Notes: generated by a model not told the origin, from the sequence alone. 64,000 bases of DNA from Wolbachia endosymbiont of Ctenocephalides felis wCfeJ (GCF_012277315.1 NZ_CP051157.1:124001-188000); one strand, 5' to 3'; counted from the first letter of the stretch, positions 44,747 to 55,464 are shown. Program-made: numbers and translations.

Positions 44747-46537
44747 CTACATCTCGGGTGTAACACTCAGTATAGGTGCTATTTTATTCATGATATTTCT
44801 GGCTACAGGTGTAGCGATCATCCCCCCGGTATGATACATGCCCTGAGGTTCATCAATAATAATTAGTACTATATATCTTGGATCAAGTATAGTTAGCACC
44901 CCTATGAATGATGCTATGTTTAAATCTTTGCTATACTTACCATTCACAACTTTTTCTGCTGATCCAGTTTTACCTCCTATCGAATACGCTTTTATATTTG
45001 CCTTTCTACCTGTTCCATCTGTTACTGTTGCACGCAATAATTTTTTTATCTCTCTAGAAGTGCTTCTGGTAACAATCTGCTCTCCGATACTTCTTTTATT
45101 TAACACTAAAGTTGCGTTGTGAAATATCCCATTGTTGATCAGTGCGGCAGCAGTTTGTGCAATGTGCATAGGAGTTACAGCTATGCCATAACCGTAAGAT
45201 GCTGTTATTAAAGTGCTTTCACTCCATCTATTTGGAATTATCGGTGCAGATTTTTCCGGTATTTCTATTTTTAAAGGAGAAAACAATTTCATAGTTTTAA
45301 AGTATTCTACTTGTTTCTCAATACCTAGTTTTGCCGCAACTTTTGCTGCACCAATGTTCGATGATTGCACAAATATGTCTCGTACAGTAATTTTAGGAGT
45401 TTTGAACTTGTGAAGGTCCCGGATTTTATATTCCCCAATAGTGATTGGCTTTGACACGTCATATAAATCACTGGTTTTTACTACGTTTGCATCAAGTGCT
45501 GCAGCGATTGTAAAGAATTTAAATATTGATCCCATCTCGTATACCCCAAGACTGGCGCGATTAAACTTTTGTGTATCTTTCGCCTTATTCTGTAGATTGG
45601 GATTGAAGTCAGGTAGACTGACCATTGCAATAATTTCACTATTTTTCACATTCAACACAATTCCCACTCCACCGAGTGCCTGGAATTTGCTTACAGCGTT
45701 AGCTAGTTCTTCATGTACCACACTTTGTACCCGTAGGTCTAAAGATAGTTGAACGCATCCATCTGGTATCATTCCAGTGCTGTGACACTGAAATCCAGCT
45801 TTATGTGCGATTTCATTGTGAGTATTATTTTTAACATATGTTTCTGGAGTCTGTTGTTTACCACATAATTCATTAGTGTTTCCATACCTGGATCCCAGTG
45901 TCAAGCACTGGGATGACATTGTCTGTTGTATAGGAGATTGTTGTGCAGGAAATGTTTTCAAGTTGCAACTTTCATGTAGATGCGTGTTAGTTATTTGAGT
46001 GATAGAAGGCTGTCTGTTTCTACTTACATAAGTTTCAATGCCTGCAATGCCGTTGCCATCTATGTCAGTGTAGCCAAGCACATGTGAAAACAAATTGCTG
46101 TGGGGATATATACGCTTTACGTCGTTATGAAAATTTACTCCAGGCACACCAGCGTTTTTTATTGTCAGCAGCTCCTTTGGGGTCAGATGTCTTTTTATCC
46201 AGGCAAATTTCCTTTTCGAAGTGAGTATTTTATATAAATCTTCGTACTCAAGATCATCCAAAGTAGAACTGAGTTGTACTGCTATACTCTCCGGATTCTT
46301 TACTTTGGTTGAATCTATGTATAATGACGTTGTTGGTACATTTGTTGCTATTACCACTCCATTCCTATCCAAAATGTCAGGTTGCCTACACGCTTTAGTA
46401 CTCTTTTTTAAATCTTCTAGCGCACTAGACTGATCAAATGTCAGGGAGAATATGCGAAAAATAATTATTATATAAAATATAAACAATGGTACTATAAAAT
46501 ATAGTGAGCGGAGCTTATTTTTAAGCAATGCTTGCAT
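44747..46537 (-). CDS. ftsI: peptidoglycan D,D-transpeptidase FtsI (PBP2/3 type)
   Basis: A class B penicillin-binding protein of 596 residues that cross-links septal murein. One membrane anchor lies at about residues 11-33. The PBP dimerisation domain follows ([17 protein letters not shown], near residue 53). The transpeptidase domain has the catalytic serine in GSIFKF (SxxK) near 337, SSN, and GGKTGSAEK near 525. Residues of about 195-262 are an insert made partly from palindromic elements. Wolbachia lacks a classical wall but keeps some cell-wall enzymes for division. The catalytic residues are intact, so the enzyme may act on lipid II products. Confidence 0.95.
   Translation of the reverse strand: MQALLKNKLRSLYFIVPLFIFYIIIIFRIFSLTFDQSSALEDLKKSTKACRQPDILDRNGVVIATNVPTTSLYIDSTKVKNPESIAVQLSSTLDDLEYEDLYKILTSKRKFAWIKRHLTPKELLTIKNAGVPGVNFHNDVKRIYPHSNLFSHVLGYTDIDGNGIAGIETYVSRNRQPSITQITNTHLHESCNLKTFPAQQSPIQQTMSSQCLTLGSRYGNTNELCGKQQTPETYVKNNTHNEIAHKAGFQCHSTGMIPDGCVQLSLDLRVQSVVHEELANAVSKFQALGGVGIVLNVKNSEIIAMVSLPDFNPNLQNKAKDTQKFNRASLGVYEMGSIFKFFTIAAALDANVVKTSDLYDVSKPITIGEYKIRDLHKFKTPKITVRDIFVQSSNIGAAKVAAKLGIEKQVEYFKTMKLFSPLKIEIPEKSAPIIPNRWSESTLITASYGYGIAVTPMHIAQTAAALINNGIFHNATLVLNKRSIGEQIVTRSTSREIKKLLRATVTDGTGRKANIKAYSIGGKTGSAEKVVNGKYSKDLNIASFIGVLTILDPRYIVLIIIDEPQGMYHTGGMIATPVARNIMNKIAPILSVTPEM
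45769..45916. repeat. palindromic elements inside ftsI
   Basis: ATCCCAGTG-TCAAG-CACTGGGAT (45892-45914) is a perfect stem. A degraded copy (CATTCCAGTGCTGTGACACTG...) lies at 45774-45795. The insert is in frame on the minus strand and adds close to 65 residues ahead of the [13 protein letters not shown] segment. Confidence 0.85.
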
Positions 46538-46557
46538 ATTTATCTGATTTAAAAAAA

Positions 46558-47487
46558 ATGGAAATTATCTTAGCTGAACCACGTGGTTTTTGCGCAGGAG
46601 TTAAAAGAGCTGTAGACATATTAGCCATTACTTTAGAAAAATACAAAAATAAGCGCAAAGTCTATGTGTTGCATGAAATCGTCCACAATAAATATATAGT
46701 AGAGGACTTTAAGAAACAAGGAGTGGTTTTTGTAAACAGTATTGAAGATATTAAAGATGATGAGGGAATACTGATTTTTAGTGCGCACGGAGTGTCAAAA
46801 AGCATAGAAGAAAAGGCAAAAAGAAAGGGTATTCAAGTAATTGATGCAACATGTCCTCTAGTTAGCAAAGTGCACAAAGAAGCAAAAAGGTATGAGAATA
46901 ATGGTAAAGAATTAATTCTGATTGGACATGAAAATCATCCAGAAATTAAGGGAATTAGAGGAAGAGTGGACAATCCTATTACTTTAGTGCAAACCTTAGA
47001 GGATGTACACGATTTAAAAGTTAAAGATCCAGAAAATTTATCTTACGTCACGCAAACCACATTAAGCGTTGATGATACTCGCGAAATTATTGCTGCCCTG
47101 AAGCGCAGATTTCCAAGCATTACAGGTCCTGATTTAAAAGATATATGTTATGCAACGCAGAACAGGCAGAACGCTGTCAAAAAACTAACTGAAATTGTAG
47201 ACATAGTATTAATTGTGGGAAGCAAAAATAGTTCGAATTCAAACCGCTTATTAGATCTGTGTACTGCAAGAGGAAAAAAAGCATACTTGATTGATCATTA
47301 TGGATGTATAAGCAAAAGCTGGTTGCAGGGCGTAAAGAAAATAGGAATTACTGCAGGTGCTTCTGCTCCTGATATATTGGTTGATGAATTAATAAACTAC
47401 CTAAAAGCAGATATGAACGTAAAAGTCTCAGTTATGCTAGGTGGCATTACTGAAAACGTCCAGTTTAAAGTACCTAATTTAGTTTAA
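46558..47487 (+). CDS. ispH: 4-hydroxy-3-methylbut-2-enyl diphosphate reductase
   Basis: The last enzyme of the MEP isoprenoid pathway; a 4Fe-4S protein that makes IPP and DMAPP. The 309 residues begin [19 protein letters not shown], with the first cluster Cys in GFCAG. The second Cys is in DATCPLV and the third in [13 protein letters not shown]. The substrate loop [11 protein letters not shown] is present. ATG 46558 gives the family N-terminus; a start at 46528 would add ten residues and overlap ftsI on the opposite strand. No partner genes lie nearby. Confidence 0.95.
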   Translation: MEIILAEPRGFCAGVKRAVDILAITLEKYKNKRKVYVLHEIVHNKYIVEDFKKQGVVFVNSIEDIKDDEGILIFSAHGVSKSIEEKAKRKGIQVIDATCPLVSKVHKEAKRYENNGKELILIGHENHPEIKGIRGRVDNPITLVQTLEDVHDLKVKDPENLSYVTQTTLSVDDTREIIAALKRRFPSITGPDLKDICYATQNRQNAVKKLTEIVDIVLIVGSKNSSNSNRLLDLCTARGKKAYLIDHYGCISKSWLQGVKKIGITAGASAPDILVDELINYLKADMNVKVSVMLGGITENVQFKVPNLV

Positions 47488-47906
47488 AATACAACCAAGC
47501 TTGAAATGAATGGAAGGTGCAAAAAACCATTGGCGCCAGATGATTTTTAGCTTAGGAGCAAAAGTCAAGTATCAGGAATTCTAGACATAAAACCTCCTGC
47601 ATGAAAAAGACTTAGAAAAAATGCAACGCACATACGACAGAAATTAAGTTGTATTTGTACACTATTTGCGAATATATTTTTTACCGAATTTAATTATTTA
47701 ATAGAAAAGCCTGCAAACGGAGATAGATTTCGAGCTCTATAAATATCTCTGGCACTAGTGTAATGAGATTTTTAGTATATGCAAGTAATTTTTTTCGTTA
47801 GAGTGAAAAAATTTTCTCCCATGACATAAGCCCACTACTAGACAGCGGAAACCCTTGTATGGATGTTAGAAATTGTTAACCTATTCAGATAGAATTAAAA
47901 GTTATT
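47488..47906. other. intergenic region with an inverted dispersed repeat
   Basis: About 420 bases without a credible gene. At 47683-47753 lies the reverse-complement partner of the repeat at 41739-41812 (it ends GAGCTCTATAAATATCTCTGGC). Homology seems to go on upstream to about 47620. The remaining sequence is unique and AT-rich. The promoter for the following permease must lie here, but no clear box is visible. Confidence 0.55.
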
Positions 47907-49190
47907 GTGTCAAATAAAATAGGTTTTTTGGCTGTTCTTGCCTTAGTGATTAGTAGCCAGATTGGTTCTGGAATTTTTATGCTTCCAATCAGCCTTGCAC
48001 CATACGGCGCTTATAGCCTTATAAGCTGGGTGATATCAGGATTCGGTGCTATATCTCTCGCTTTGGTTTTTGCCTTACTCTGTGCAAAATTTCCAGAAAC
48101 AGGTGGTCCTCACGTTTATGTGAAGCATACTTTTGGCTCTACAGGAGCTTTTTTTGTTGGTTGGACATATTGGGCAAGCTCATGGGTTGGTTCAACAGCT
48201 GTAACAGTTGCAAGTATTGGTTATTTAGCTCCACTTTTTCACAATGATATGCAAAATATACGTTTGTTTTTAGAGATAACACTAATTTTAGCTATCATGC
48301 TAATAAACTTAAGAGGGATAACTACCGTAGGACACGTTGAGCTTATACTGATGATTATCAAAATCACCATATTGTTTGCAATACCAATAGCAGCACTATT
48401 TTTTTTCGATAGAAATAACTTTATTGTAAGCGAGGAAGTTTCGAATCTCACAATATCTCAAATTTTTGCTCGCTCTTCATTGCTCACTTTATGGTGCTTT
48501 ATCGGGCTTGAAACAGTAACAGCATCTGCAGGATCAGTCGAGAATCCGAGCAAAACAGTACCAAGAGCAATAGTACTTGGCACGTTCTCTGTTGCTATCA
48601 TATATTTTATTAATAACCTTGCAATTATGGGATTGATAAATGGCAATCATCTAGCTAATTCAAAAGCACCATATGTTGATGCGATAAAAATAGTTTTACC
48701 TGGTAGTTGGTATTTAATAGTTTCCATTATTGCTTTTATCGTTTCCACAAGCAGTCTAAACGCTTGGTTCTTGGCTGATGGACAAGTTGCTTTAGGTCTT
48801 GCAAAAGATAAGTTAATGCCACAACTTTTTGCTAAAAGAAACAAGCATGATGCCCCTTTTTGTGGAATGATAATCAATACATTAGGGATATTAGTTTTAC
48901 TTGTTCTAACATCAAACAAAAATTTTGCTGAGCAAGTAACTTCAATAATTGATGTTTCTGTAGTTTCATATTTATTTGTCTATTTAGCGTGTAGTTTTGC
49001 CTTTCTCAAGATTACTGTGCAAGAGAAAACCTATTGCAAATTCTTGATCGGAAGTGTGGCTGTGCTTTTTTGTTGCTGGATAATATATGAGACTCCTATA
49101 AGCACACTGCTCATGTCAAGTCTGTTCCCCCTGAGCAGCACACTTATTTATTTACTCTGGTACCACAAAGCAACCTTCCTAAAAGCTTAA
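47907..49190 (+). CDS. amino acid permease (APC family), copy 1
   Basis: A 427-residue transporter with about 12 spans of the APC superfamily, close to the AdiC/arginine-type subfamily. It opens NKIGFLAVLALVISSQIGSGIFMLP, with the glycine motif of TM1 that binds the amino acid backbone, and has the mid-protein SLLTLWCFIGLETV motif of TM6. The start is GTG 47907. It is the first of two tandem copies; the second begins 83 bases after its stop. Both should import or exchange amino acids, a main food of Wolbachia. Confidence 0.93.
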   Translation: MSNKIGFLAVLALVISSQIGSGIFMLPISLAPYGAYSLISWVISGFGAISLALVFALLCAKFPETGGPHVYVKHTFGSTGAFFVGWTYWASSWVGSTAVTVASIGYLAPLFHNDMQNIRLFLEITLILAIMLINLRGITTVGHVELILMIIKITILFAIPIAALFFFDRNNFIVSEEVSNLTISQIFARSSLLTLWCFIGLETVTASAGSVENPSKTVPRAIVLGTFSVAIIYFINNLAIMGLINGNHLANSKAPYVDAIKIVLPGSWYLIVSIIAFIVSTSSLNAWFLADGQVALGLAKDKLMPQLFAKRNKHDAPFCGMIINTLGILVLLVLTSNKNFAEQVTSIIDVSVVSYLFVYLACSFAFLKITVQEKTYCKFLIGSVAVLFCCWIIYETPISTLLMSSLFPLSSTLIYLLWYHKATFLKA

Positions 49191-49272
49191 CCTAAAGACA
49201 TAATTTTTCATTTGTTAAAACTCTTGGGGTTAAGTTATACTACTGCCTGTGTTGATAGAATCAAGAGGTATT

Positions 49273-50559
49273 GTGTCAAATAAAATAGGCTTTTTAACTG
49301 TTTTTGCTTTAGTAATCAGTAGTCAAATTGGTTCTGGGGTTTTTATGCTTCCAATCAGCCTTGCGCCATACGGAGCTTATAGCCTCATAAGTTGGGTAAT
49401 ATCAGGAGCTGGTGCTGTGTCTCTTGCATTAGTGTTTGCTACGCTATGTGCAAAGTTTCCAGAGACTGGAGGTCCCCACGTTTATGCAAAACATGCCTTT
49501 GGTCCTACAGCAGCTTTTTTTGTTGGTTGGACATATTGGATAATCTCCTGGGTGAGCACAACAGCTCTAATAGTTGTGGGTGTTGGTTATCTTACACCAT
49601 TTTTCCATGAAGATATCCAAAGCATGCGTTTGCTTTTAGAGTTGCTACTATTTACAGTTATTACGTTAGTAAATTTAAGAGGAATAGCTACTGCTGGGCG
49701 CATTGAGTTCCTACTTACGGTTATAAAAATTTCTGTATTGCTTGCAATACCTGTAGCAGCGTTGTTTTTCTTCGATAGAAACAACTTTATCATAAGTGAA
49801 GAAATCTCAAGTCTTACAGCATCGCAGATTCTTGCCCGTTCTACACTTTTGACTTTATGGTGTTTCGTTGGAGTTGAACTGGCAACAGCACCTGCAGGGT
49901 CGGTCGATAACCCAACCAAAACTATACCAAGGGCTGTGGTACTTGGCACAATCTGTGTTGCTGTTATATATTTTATCAATAATTTCGCGATTATGGGGTT
50001 AATAAATGGGAATGATTTAGCAAATTCAAGAGCACCATATGTTGACGCAATAAAAATTATGCTTTCTGGTAATTGGCATTTGATTATTTCTGTAATTGCA
50101 TCCATTTTTTGTGTTGGTAGTTTAAATGCTTGGGTATTATCTAGTGGACAAGTTGCTTTTGGTCTTGCTGGAGATAGACTTATGCCACAATTTTTTGCCA
50201 AAAGGAACAAACATGGTTCTCCTTTTTGGGGAATAATAACCAGCTCAGTTGGAACTGCAGTTTTGCTAATTCTTACTTCAAGTAACAATTTTGCTCAGCA
50301 GATCACTTCGATTATCGACTTTTCTGTAGTTTCATTTTTATTTGTCTACCTTGCATGCAGCCTTGCTTTTCTAAAGGTTGTTGTAAAGGAGAGAAATTAT
50401 TACAAGCTTTTAATTGGTAGTATAGCAACAATCTTTTGCTGCTGGGTGATACTTGAAACTCCTGTAAACACCTTGCTAATTTCGAGCTTATTCACCGCAA
50501 GTGGCATACCTCTTTATTTATTTTGGTATCGCAGAGCCTCGGTACAACGCACTGAGTAG
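49273..50559 (+). CDS. amino acid permease (APC family), copy 2
   Basis: A 428-residue paralogue of the preceding permease. By eye about 70 percent of residues agree, from NKIGFLTVFALVISSQIGSG to the last span. GTG 49273 is chosen because AGAGGT lies before it and it matches the start of copy 1; TTG 49249 would add eight residues. Changes cluster in the substrate-facing TM3 and TM6 (for example SLLTLWCFIGLETV against TLLTLWCFVGVELA), so specificity may have shifted after duplication. Confidence 0.93.
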   Translation: MSNKIGFLTVFALVISSQIGSGVFMLPISLAPYGAYSLISWVISGAGAVSLALVFATLCAKFPETGGPHVYAKHAFGPTAAFFVGWTYWIISWVSTTALIVVGVGYLTPFFHEDIQSMRLLLELLLFTVITLVNLRGIATAGRIEFLLTVIKISVLLAIPVAALFFFDRNNFIISEEISSLTASQILARSTLLTLWCFVGVELATAPAGSVDNPTKTIPRAVVLGTICVAVIYFINNFAIMGLINGNDLANSRAPYVDAIKIMLSGNWHLIISVIASIFCVGSLNAWVLSSGQVAFGLAGDRLMPQFFAKRNKHGSPFWGIITSSVGTAVLLILTSSNNFAQQITSIIDFSVVSFLFVYLACSLAFLKVVVKERNYYKLLIGSIATIFCCWVILETPVNTLLISSLFTASGIPLYLFWYRRASVQRTE

Positions 50560-50580
50560 CTAGATCTAAATGATCGATGC

Positions 50581-50997
50581 TTATGGGCCAAGGTTCTTCT
50601 CTTCTTTGTCTACTTGCTCAACATTACTCTTCTTAAGCCTGCTTCCCACTTCCTCTGTATGTTTATTGTCTATGCAGGTCTTACTTTTTGCTTCACTAGG
50701 GTGACCTGCTTGCAATCTTAGTTTTTTATATGTTTCTTCTTCAGGTGCGAAAATTCTTGCTAGAAGCCCTCCTATCATCGGTATTGATTTTAGGAAATCC
50801 CTTAGTTTGGAAGGTCGCTGTTCTGCTTTTGCAAACTGTGTCTTAATGACTTTCACAGCATACTTTTTATCATCAAAATTTATTTTATACTTTTTTTGTG
50901 AGAGAATGTTTTGAACCCTTGACCCATTAATTTTCTCAGACTCCTGAGATATGGATGGTGCAGGTTTTAACTTAGTTTCATTATATTCCTTACTCAT
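50581..50997 (-). CDS. hypothetical basic protein
   Basis: I do not recognise this 138-residue protein. It is basic and mostly polar, with a short hydrophobic stretch IPMIGGLLARIFAPEEE near residues 70-85 and a charged tail. No signal peptide is seen. It is convergent with the second permease and 21 bases away. Upstream it faces asd across a 138-base AT-rich gap, which should contain divergent promoters. Confidence 0.65.
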   Translation of the reverse strand: MSKEYNETKLKPAPSISQESEKINGSRVQNILSQKKYKINFDDKKYAVKVIKTQFAKAEQRPSKLRDFLKSIPMIGGLLARIFAPEEETYKKLRLQAGHPSEAKSKTCIDNKHTEEVGSRLKKSNVEQVDKEEKNLGP

Positions 50998-51135
50998 CTC
51001 TCGCTTTATTATGTAATATAATTAATATTGCATAATAATAACTAAATTACAATTAATTTCAAGGTAAAAATATTAAAGTAATTGTAAACTTTGTCAGTAA
51101 AAATATAATATAATTTTAAAATTAGAGGTATCTAT

Positions 51136-52164
51136 ATGGGGTATAGAATTGCTGTTGTTGGAGCAACCGGGAGAGTAGGACGTGAGGTGCTAGGTATACT
51201 CGCTGAGTTTCAAGATGAAAAAAAAATTTCGATAGATTTTGTTACTGCATTTGCATCTAAAAAATCAAAGGGGAAAAAAGTAAGTTTTGGTGATGAAGAA
51301 TTAACCGTCTCATGCCTTGAAGGTTATAATTTTATTGGAATTGATATAGCAATTTTTTGTGCTGGATATAGTGTCTCTGAAAAGTACGTACCGGTTGCAA
51401 CAAAAGTTGGATGCATCGTGATAGACAACAGCTCCCATTTTAGGATGAAAGAAAACGTACCACTAATCATTCCAGAGGTTAATAAAGAAAAAATTTCAGA
51501 GTACAAAAACCACAACATAATATCTAATCCAAATTGTACTATAATACAGATGCTGTTAGTACTACATCTATTACACCAAAGAGCAAAAATAAAGAGAATT
51601 GTTGCTTCAACTTATCAATCCACTTCTGGCGCAGGCAAAGCAGCAATGGATGAGCTCTATAATCAGACAAAAAAAATCTTCATGAATGAAACTAAAAAAC
51701 CTGAAATATTCCCTAAGCAAATAGCATTCAATTGCATTCCTCATATAGGAGAATTCATGGAAGATGGATCTACAAAAGAGGAATGGAAAATGCAAGAGGA
51801 AACAAAAAAAATCTTAGGGGAAGAGATAAAAGTAACTGCAACTTGCGTCAGGGTACCCGTTTTCATTGGCCATGCCATTGCAGCAAATGTAGAATTTGAT
51901 CAGCCTATAATCGAAGAGCAAGCTCGGGAAGTGCTAAGAGAAGCTGAGGATAATGGAATTTTGATGTACGATAGACGTGAAGACGGTGAATACACAACTC
52001 AAATTGATGTTGTGCAGGAAGATGCAGTATACGTATCGCGCATTAGACAAGACAATACTGTTGAGCACGGATTAAATATGTGGATAGTAGCTGACAATTT
52101 GCGCAAAGGTGCAGCACTCAATATAGTACAGATTCTAGAGATTTTGGTGAGAGAGCACTTGTAA
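51136..52164 (+). CDS. asd: aspartate-semialdehyde dehydrogenase
   Basis: Makes aspartate semialdehyde for lysine/diaminopimelate synthesis. The 342 residues begin with the Rossmann loop AVVGATGRVGREVL. They carry the nucleophile cysteine in NPNCTIIQM at about residue 135, STYQSTSGAGKAAMDEL, and the catalytic His region RVPVFIGHAIAANVEF. AGAGGT lies upstream of the ATG. With ftsI and ldcA it supports a retained supply of murein precursors. It is convergent with purK, one base apart. Confidence 0.96.
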   Translation: MGYRIAVVGATGRVGREVLGILAEFQDEKKISIDFVTAFASKKSKGKKVSFGDEELTVSCLEGYNFIGIDIAIFCAGYSVSEKYVPVATKVGCIVIDNSSHFRMKENVPLIIPEVNKEKISEYKNHNIISNPNCTIIQMLLVLHLLHQRAKIKRIVASTYQSTSGAGKAAMDELYNQTKKIFMNETKKPEIFPKQIAFNCIPHIGEFMEDGSTKEEWKMQEETKKILGEEIKVTATCVRVPVFIGHAIAANVEFDQPIIEEQAREVLREAEDNGILMYDRREDGEYTTQIDVVQEDAVYVSRIRQDNTVEHGLNMWIVADNLRKGAALNIVQILEILVREHL

Positions 52165-52165
52165 A

Positions 52166-53227
52166 TCAACAACTCAAATCTATATTGACATGTCCCATTT
52201 TACGCTTATCCCTGATCTCTTTTTTGCCATATATGGTTAAACTAGCTTTTTTATCGCTCAAGTACCCATGAGAATCGTATATATTACTACCTATTATGTT
52301 TTTTGTCATACAAGGAAAGCGTAGCATTACTTCTTGCATAGGTAACCCACATATTACTCTGACTAGCTGTTCAAATTGACTAATGTTACATGCGTCCAAG
52401 CTCCAGTGACAAGAATTGTGAGGTCTTGGAGCAAGTTCGTTGACTAGTAACTCATTATCTTCAGTAATAAAAAATTCAATAGCCATAATTCCTACTACAT
52501 CAAGCACATCTGCTATTTTCCTCGCAACTTGTTGTACCTCTTGAGTTAGCTTACTGTCTATTTTAACTGGTACAGTTGAAGTGTCGAGTATCCCATCAAC
52601 ATGATGATTCTCCGCTATAGGAAAAAAAGCCATCTTACCATTTCTATCCCTTGCAACGACTATCGAAATCTCTTTCATTAAATCAATACTTGCTTCGAGA
52701 ATATATTGTGTATTCCAGTCAAAAGAAACAAATTGCTTCGCCTCAGAATCGTTATTGATCACATATTGCCCTTTTCCGTCATAACCCATCTCTGTTGTTT
52801 TTAGTCTTGTGGGATAGCCAAAAGTTCTATTGCTTTCTAATAGCTCATCATAATTTTGTATATTTTTATAATCAGCGGTTTTTATACCTAAACTTCTAAT
52901 AAAGTCTTTTTCCCTAAGCCTATTTTGCGCGATGTATAATGCTCTTTTACCTGGATAAAAGTCTACATGCCGTGATACAATATCAACTGCATCACAAGGG
53001 ATATTTTCAGATTCAATGGTAACTAAATCCACGCTCCGTGCAAAAGATTCAAGCGCTTTTTTATCAGACAAATCTGCTATTGTTAAATCGTCAGCAACAG
53101 AGCAAGCTGGATCACCCTCAGCACTAGCAAAAATGTGTGTATTTTTCCCAAGCTTTGTTGCAGCAATAGCAGTCATTTTACCTAATTGTCCACTACCTAT
53201 TATTCCTATTACTTTTTTGCTAAGCAT
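52166..53227 (-). CDS. purK: 5-(carboxyamino)imidazole ribonucleotide synthase
   Basis: An ATP-grasp enzyme that carboxylates AIR with bicarbonate for PurE. The 353 residues begin KKVIGIIGSGQLGKMTAIAA. They contain the ATP-grasp lysine and glutamate strands (YPTRLKTTEMGYDGKGQYVI; VVGIMAIEFFITEDNELLVNELAPRPHNS in parts) and LVRVICGLPM at the end. ATG 53227 is preferred to an upstream start at 53320, which would overlap apaG. The stop touches that of asd. Confidence 0.95.
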   Translation of the reverse strand: MLSKKVIGIIGSGQLGKMTAIAATKLGKNTHIFASAEGDPACSVADDLTIADLSDKKALESFARSVDLVTIESENIPCDAVDIVSRHVDFYPGKRALYIAQNRLREKDFIRSLGIKTADYKNIQNYDELLESNRTFGYPTRLKTTEMGYDGKGQYVINNDSEAKQFVSFDWNTQYILEASIDLMKEISIVVARDRNGKMAFFPIAENHHVDGILDTSTVPVKIDSKLTQEVQQVARKIADVLDVVGIMAIEFFITEDNELLVNELAPRPHNSCHWSLDACNISQFEQLVRVICGLPMQEVMLRFPCMTKNIIGSNIYDSHGYLSDKKASLTIYGKKEIRDKRKMGHVNIDLSC

Positions 53228-53323
53228 TGTTTTATGATTATTGCTGCTAATTAGAATACGATAATACGCTTGAAAAATCCAAGGAAATAGTGTATAATTA
53301 AGGTGTTGTTTTCCTATCATGAT

Positions 53324-53728
53324 ATGACTTTAGAATACGCACTTACTACTAACTCTGTTGAAGTTACAGTTCTGCCAATTTATATCGAGGAACAATCTAT
53401 CCCCTATGAAAATTGCTACGTATGGATATATAATGTTAAGATAAAAAATAAAGGCTCATCTACCATTCAATTGCTAAGCCGCCATTGGCAAATAATAGAT
53501 TATAAAGGGGAGGTGAATGAAATTGCTGGTGTTGGTGTTATCGGAGAGCAACCTGTGATTAAACCCGGAGAAGTATTTAAGTATACAAGCGGAACATACT
53601 TGAATTCACCATCTGGAATAATGCGAGGTAAGTACGAATTTCTAAATGAAGAAAGCACAAAAACTTTTGAGGTTATGATACCGCCCTTCTCTTTGGATAG
53701 CCCATACGTAAACGTTAGGCCGCATTAG
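53324..53728 (+). CDS. apaG: ApaG/DUF525 protein
   Basis: A 134-residue single-domain protein of the ApaG family, a fibronectin-III-like beta-sandwich. Conserved features are [56 protein letters not shown] and GIMRGKYEF. The biochemical role is not settled; ApaG has been linked to cobalt and magnesium phenotypes and to nucleotide binding. ATG 53324 is chosen over a TTG at 53303. It is divergent from purK. Confidence 0.93.
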   Translation: MTLEYALTTNSVEVTVLPIYIEEQSIPYENCYVWIYNVKIKNKGSSTIQLLSRHWQIIDYKGEVNEIAGVGVIGEQPVIKPGEVFKYTSGTYLNSPSGIMRGKYEFLNEESTKTFEVMIPPFSLDSPYVNVRPH

Positions 53729-53744
53729 GCTTAGCAGTTAAAAT

Positions 53745-55343
53745 TTATTTTTTGTTCTCATCATCAAGTTTAAACAGAACCATTGTAGAGACTAAACCGA
53801 TTACAATTATCATCAAGGAAAATGGAGCAGCTTCTCTATAACGCTCATCACTTACAAGCTCATATATTCTAGTTGATATAGTTTCAAAATTAAATGGTCT
53901 TATAATAAGTGTTGCAGTAAGCTCCTTAATCGTATCCATAAACACAAGTAAAAATCCCGATATTATGCTTTTTTTAATGAGAGGAATATGCACATTCAGG
54001 CACGTGGAAATAGGCCCATGACCCATAGTATATGCAGTCCACTCAATTTCATTTGGTGTTTTCTTAAGCCCAGACTCTATTGCCTTGAAAGATATAGCAA
54101 AAAAACGAAATAAATATGAATAAATTAAAGCACCAACAGTTCCTACTAAGCTCATTTCCACGATATATTGAGTAACAAAAGAAGATATTTTGCTCAGAAA
54201 TATTATTATGCTAATTGCAATAATTGCGTTTGGAATTGCATAGCCTAAAGAAATGAAACGTGCTATGTTATTGATTACTTTATTTTTACGTGCCGCATAT
54301 CCAATCGTTATCGCAATGCTAACTGAGATTAGTGCAGTGATAAATGACAGACTAAAACTATTTGCTATTATGCTATAGAACCTAGCCTCATATATGAAAA
54401 ATCCCTTCTCTATGCTCCAATATATCAGTGGAATAATTGGTAAAATGAACCCTATTAGTATTGGCAATACACACAGGGTGTAAGTAAGGATCAATGGAAT
54501 AGTGCCGCTTATATTTCGCTTGTTGTGGTAATCTGCATTAGTATTGATTGCAGAATAGGATATTCCTCTTTTTTGCAGGATTTTTTCAATAGTTATTAGC
54601 ATTACAATAAAGACCAATTCCGCGACTGCCAAAATAGTTGCTGAATGTTTATCATGCAGTAAAAACCAGGTACGATATATCCCTGTTGTAAAAGTGTCAA
54701 TTGCAAGAAACTGTGGTGTGCCAAAGTCGGTAATCACTTCCATCAGCACTAAGGATAATCCAGCTATAATTGATGGACGTATAGAAGGTATTATGACAGA
54801 AAACAAACTTTGCAATGAAGAGAACCCAAGTGTAGACGCAATAGTAACTGAGTTGCTAACATTTTTTAGGTTCGAGCGGACTAATATGTAAACGTATGGA
54901 TATAAACTAAATCCCATCACCAACATTCCACCACCTAAAGATTTGATCTCGGGAAACCAATAATCTCCTTTGCTCCAGTGAAAGATTTCCCTCAATAAAC
55001 TTTGTGTTGGACCTGAAAACTCCAGTGCATTAACGTAAACAAACGATACTATATATCCAGGTATTGATATTGGAAAAAATAAAGCAACCTCAAAAATTCT
55101 ACTCCCAGGAAATGAAAAAAACGTGGTGAGCCATGCTGGCACCACACCAAATATAAAAGATATACTCCCAACTCCGACCATCAAAATTAATGTATTTAGT
55201 ATATACTCAGGAAAAAGCGTACTGATAACCCATCCAGAGTTCGTTGATTCTGTAAACAGGATCGATATTAATGACAATATGGGACAGATAAATAATATAC
55301 TTACCAAAAATAAGAATATATTTTTAAATATTCTTAAAAACAT
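53745..55343 (-). CDS. fbpB: iron(III) ABC transporter permease (FbpB type)
   Basis: A 532-residue inner-membrane permease with about 12 spans in two fused permease halves, as in FbpB/SfuB. Each half has the cytoplasmic EAA-type loop: IASTLGFSSLQSLFSVIIPSIRPS in the first, and EWTAYTMGHGPISTCLNVHIPLIKKS (in parts) in the second. FbpB works with a periplasmic iron binder (FbpA) and an ATPase (FbpC), neither of which is in the window. In Rickettsiales these genes are usually dispersed. It likely imports iron. Confidence 0.92.
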   Translation of the reverse strand: MFLRIFKNIFLFLVSILFICPILSLISILFTESTNSGWVISTLFPEYILNTLILMVGVGSISFIFGVVPAWLTTFFSFPGSRIFEVALFFPISIPGYIVSFVYVNALEFSGPTQSLLREIFHWSKGDYWFPEIKSLGGGMLVMGFSLYPYVYILVRSNLKNVSNSVTIASTLGFSSLQSLFSVIIPSIRPSIIAGLSLVLMEVITDFGTPQFLAIDTFTTGIYRTWFLLHDKHSATILAVAELVFIVMLITIEKILQKRGISYSAINTNADYHNKRNISGTIPLILTYTLCVLPILIGFILPIIPLIYWSIEKGFFIYEARFYSIIANSFSLSFITALISVSIAITIGYAARKNKVINNIARFISLGYAIPNAIIAISIIIFLSKISSFVTQYIVEMSLVGTVGALIYSYLFRFFAISFKAIESGLKKTPNEIEWTAYTMGHGPISTCLNVHIPLIKKSIISGFLLVFMDTIKELTATLIIRPFNFETISTRIYELVSDERYREAAPFSLMIIVIGLVSTMVLFKLDDENKK

Positions 55344-55464
55344 TAAATTAAATCCACACTTAATATTAAAATGTTATATGCAAAAGCTGAAGATATCTAG
55401 AGCTGATCTGTTGAATGTCTTTATAATTTTATGTACTATATTTTAAGTTGATAAGTTAATAATT

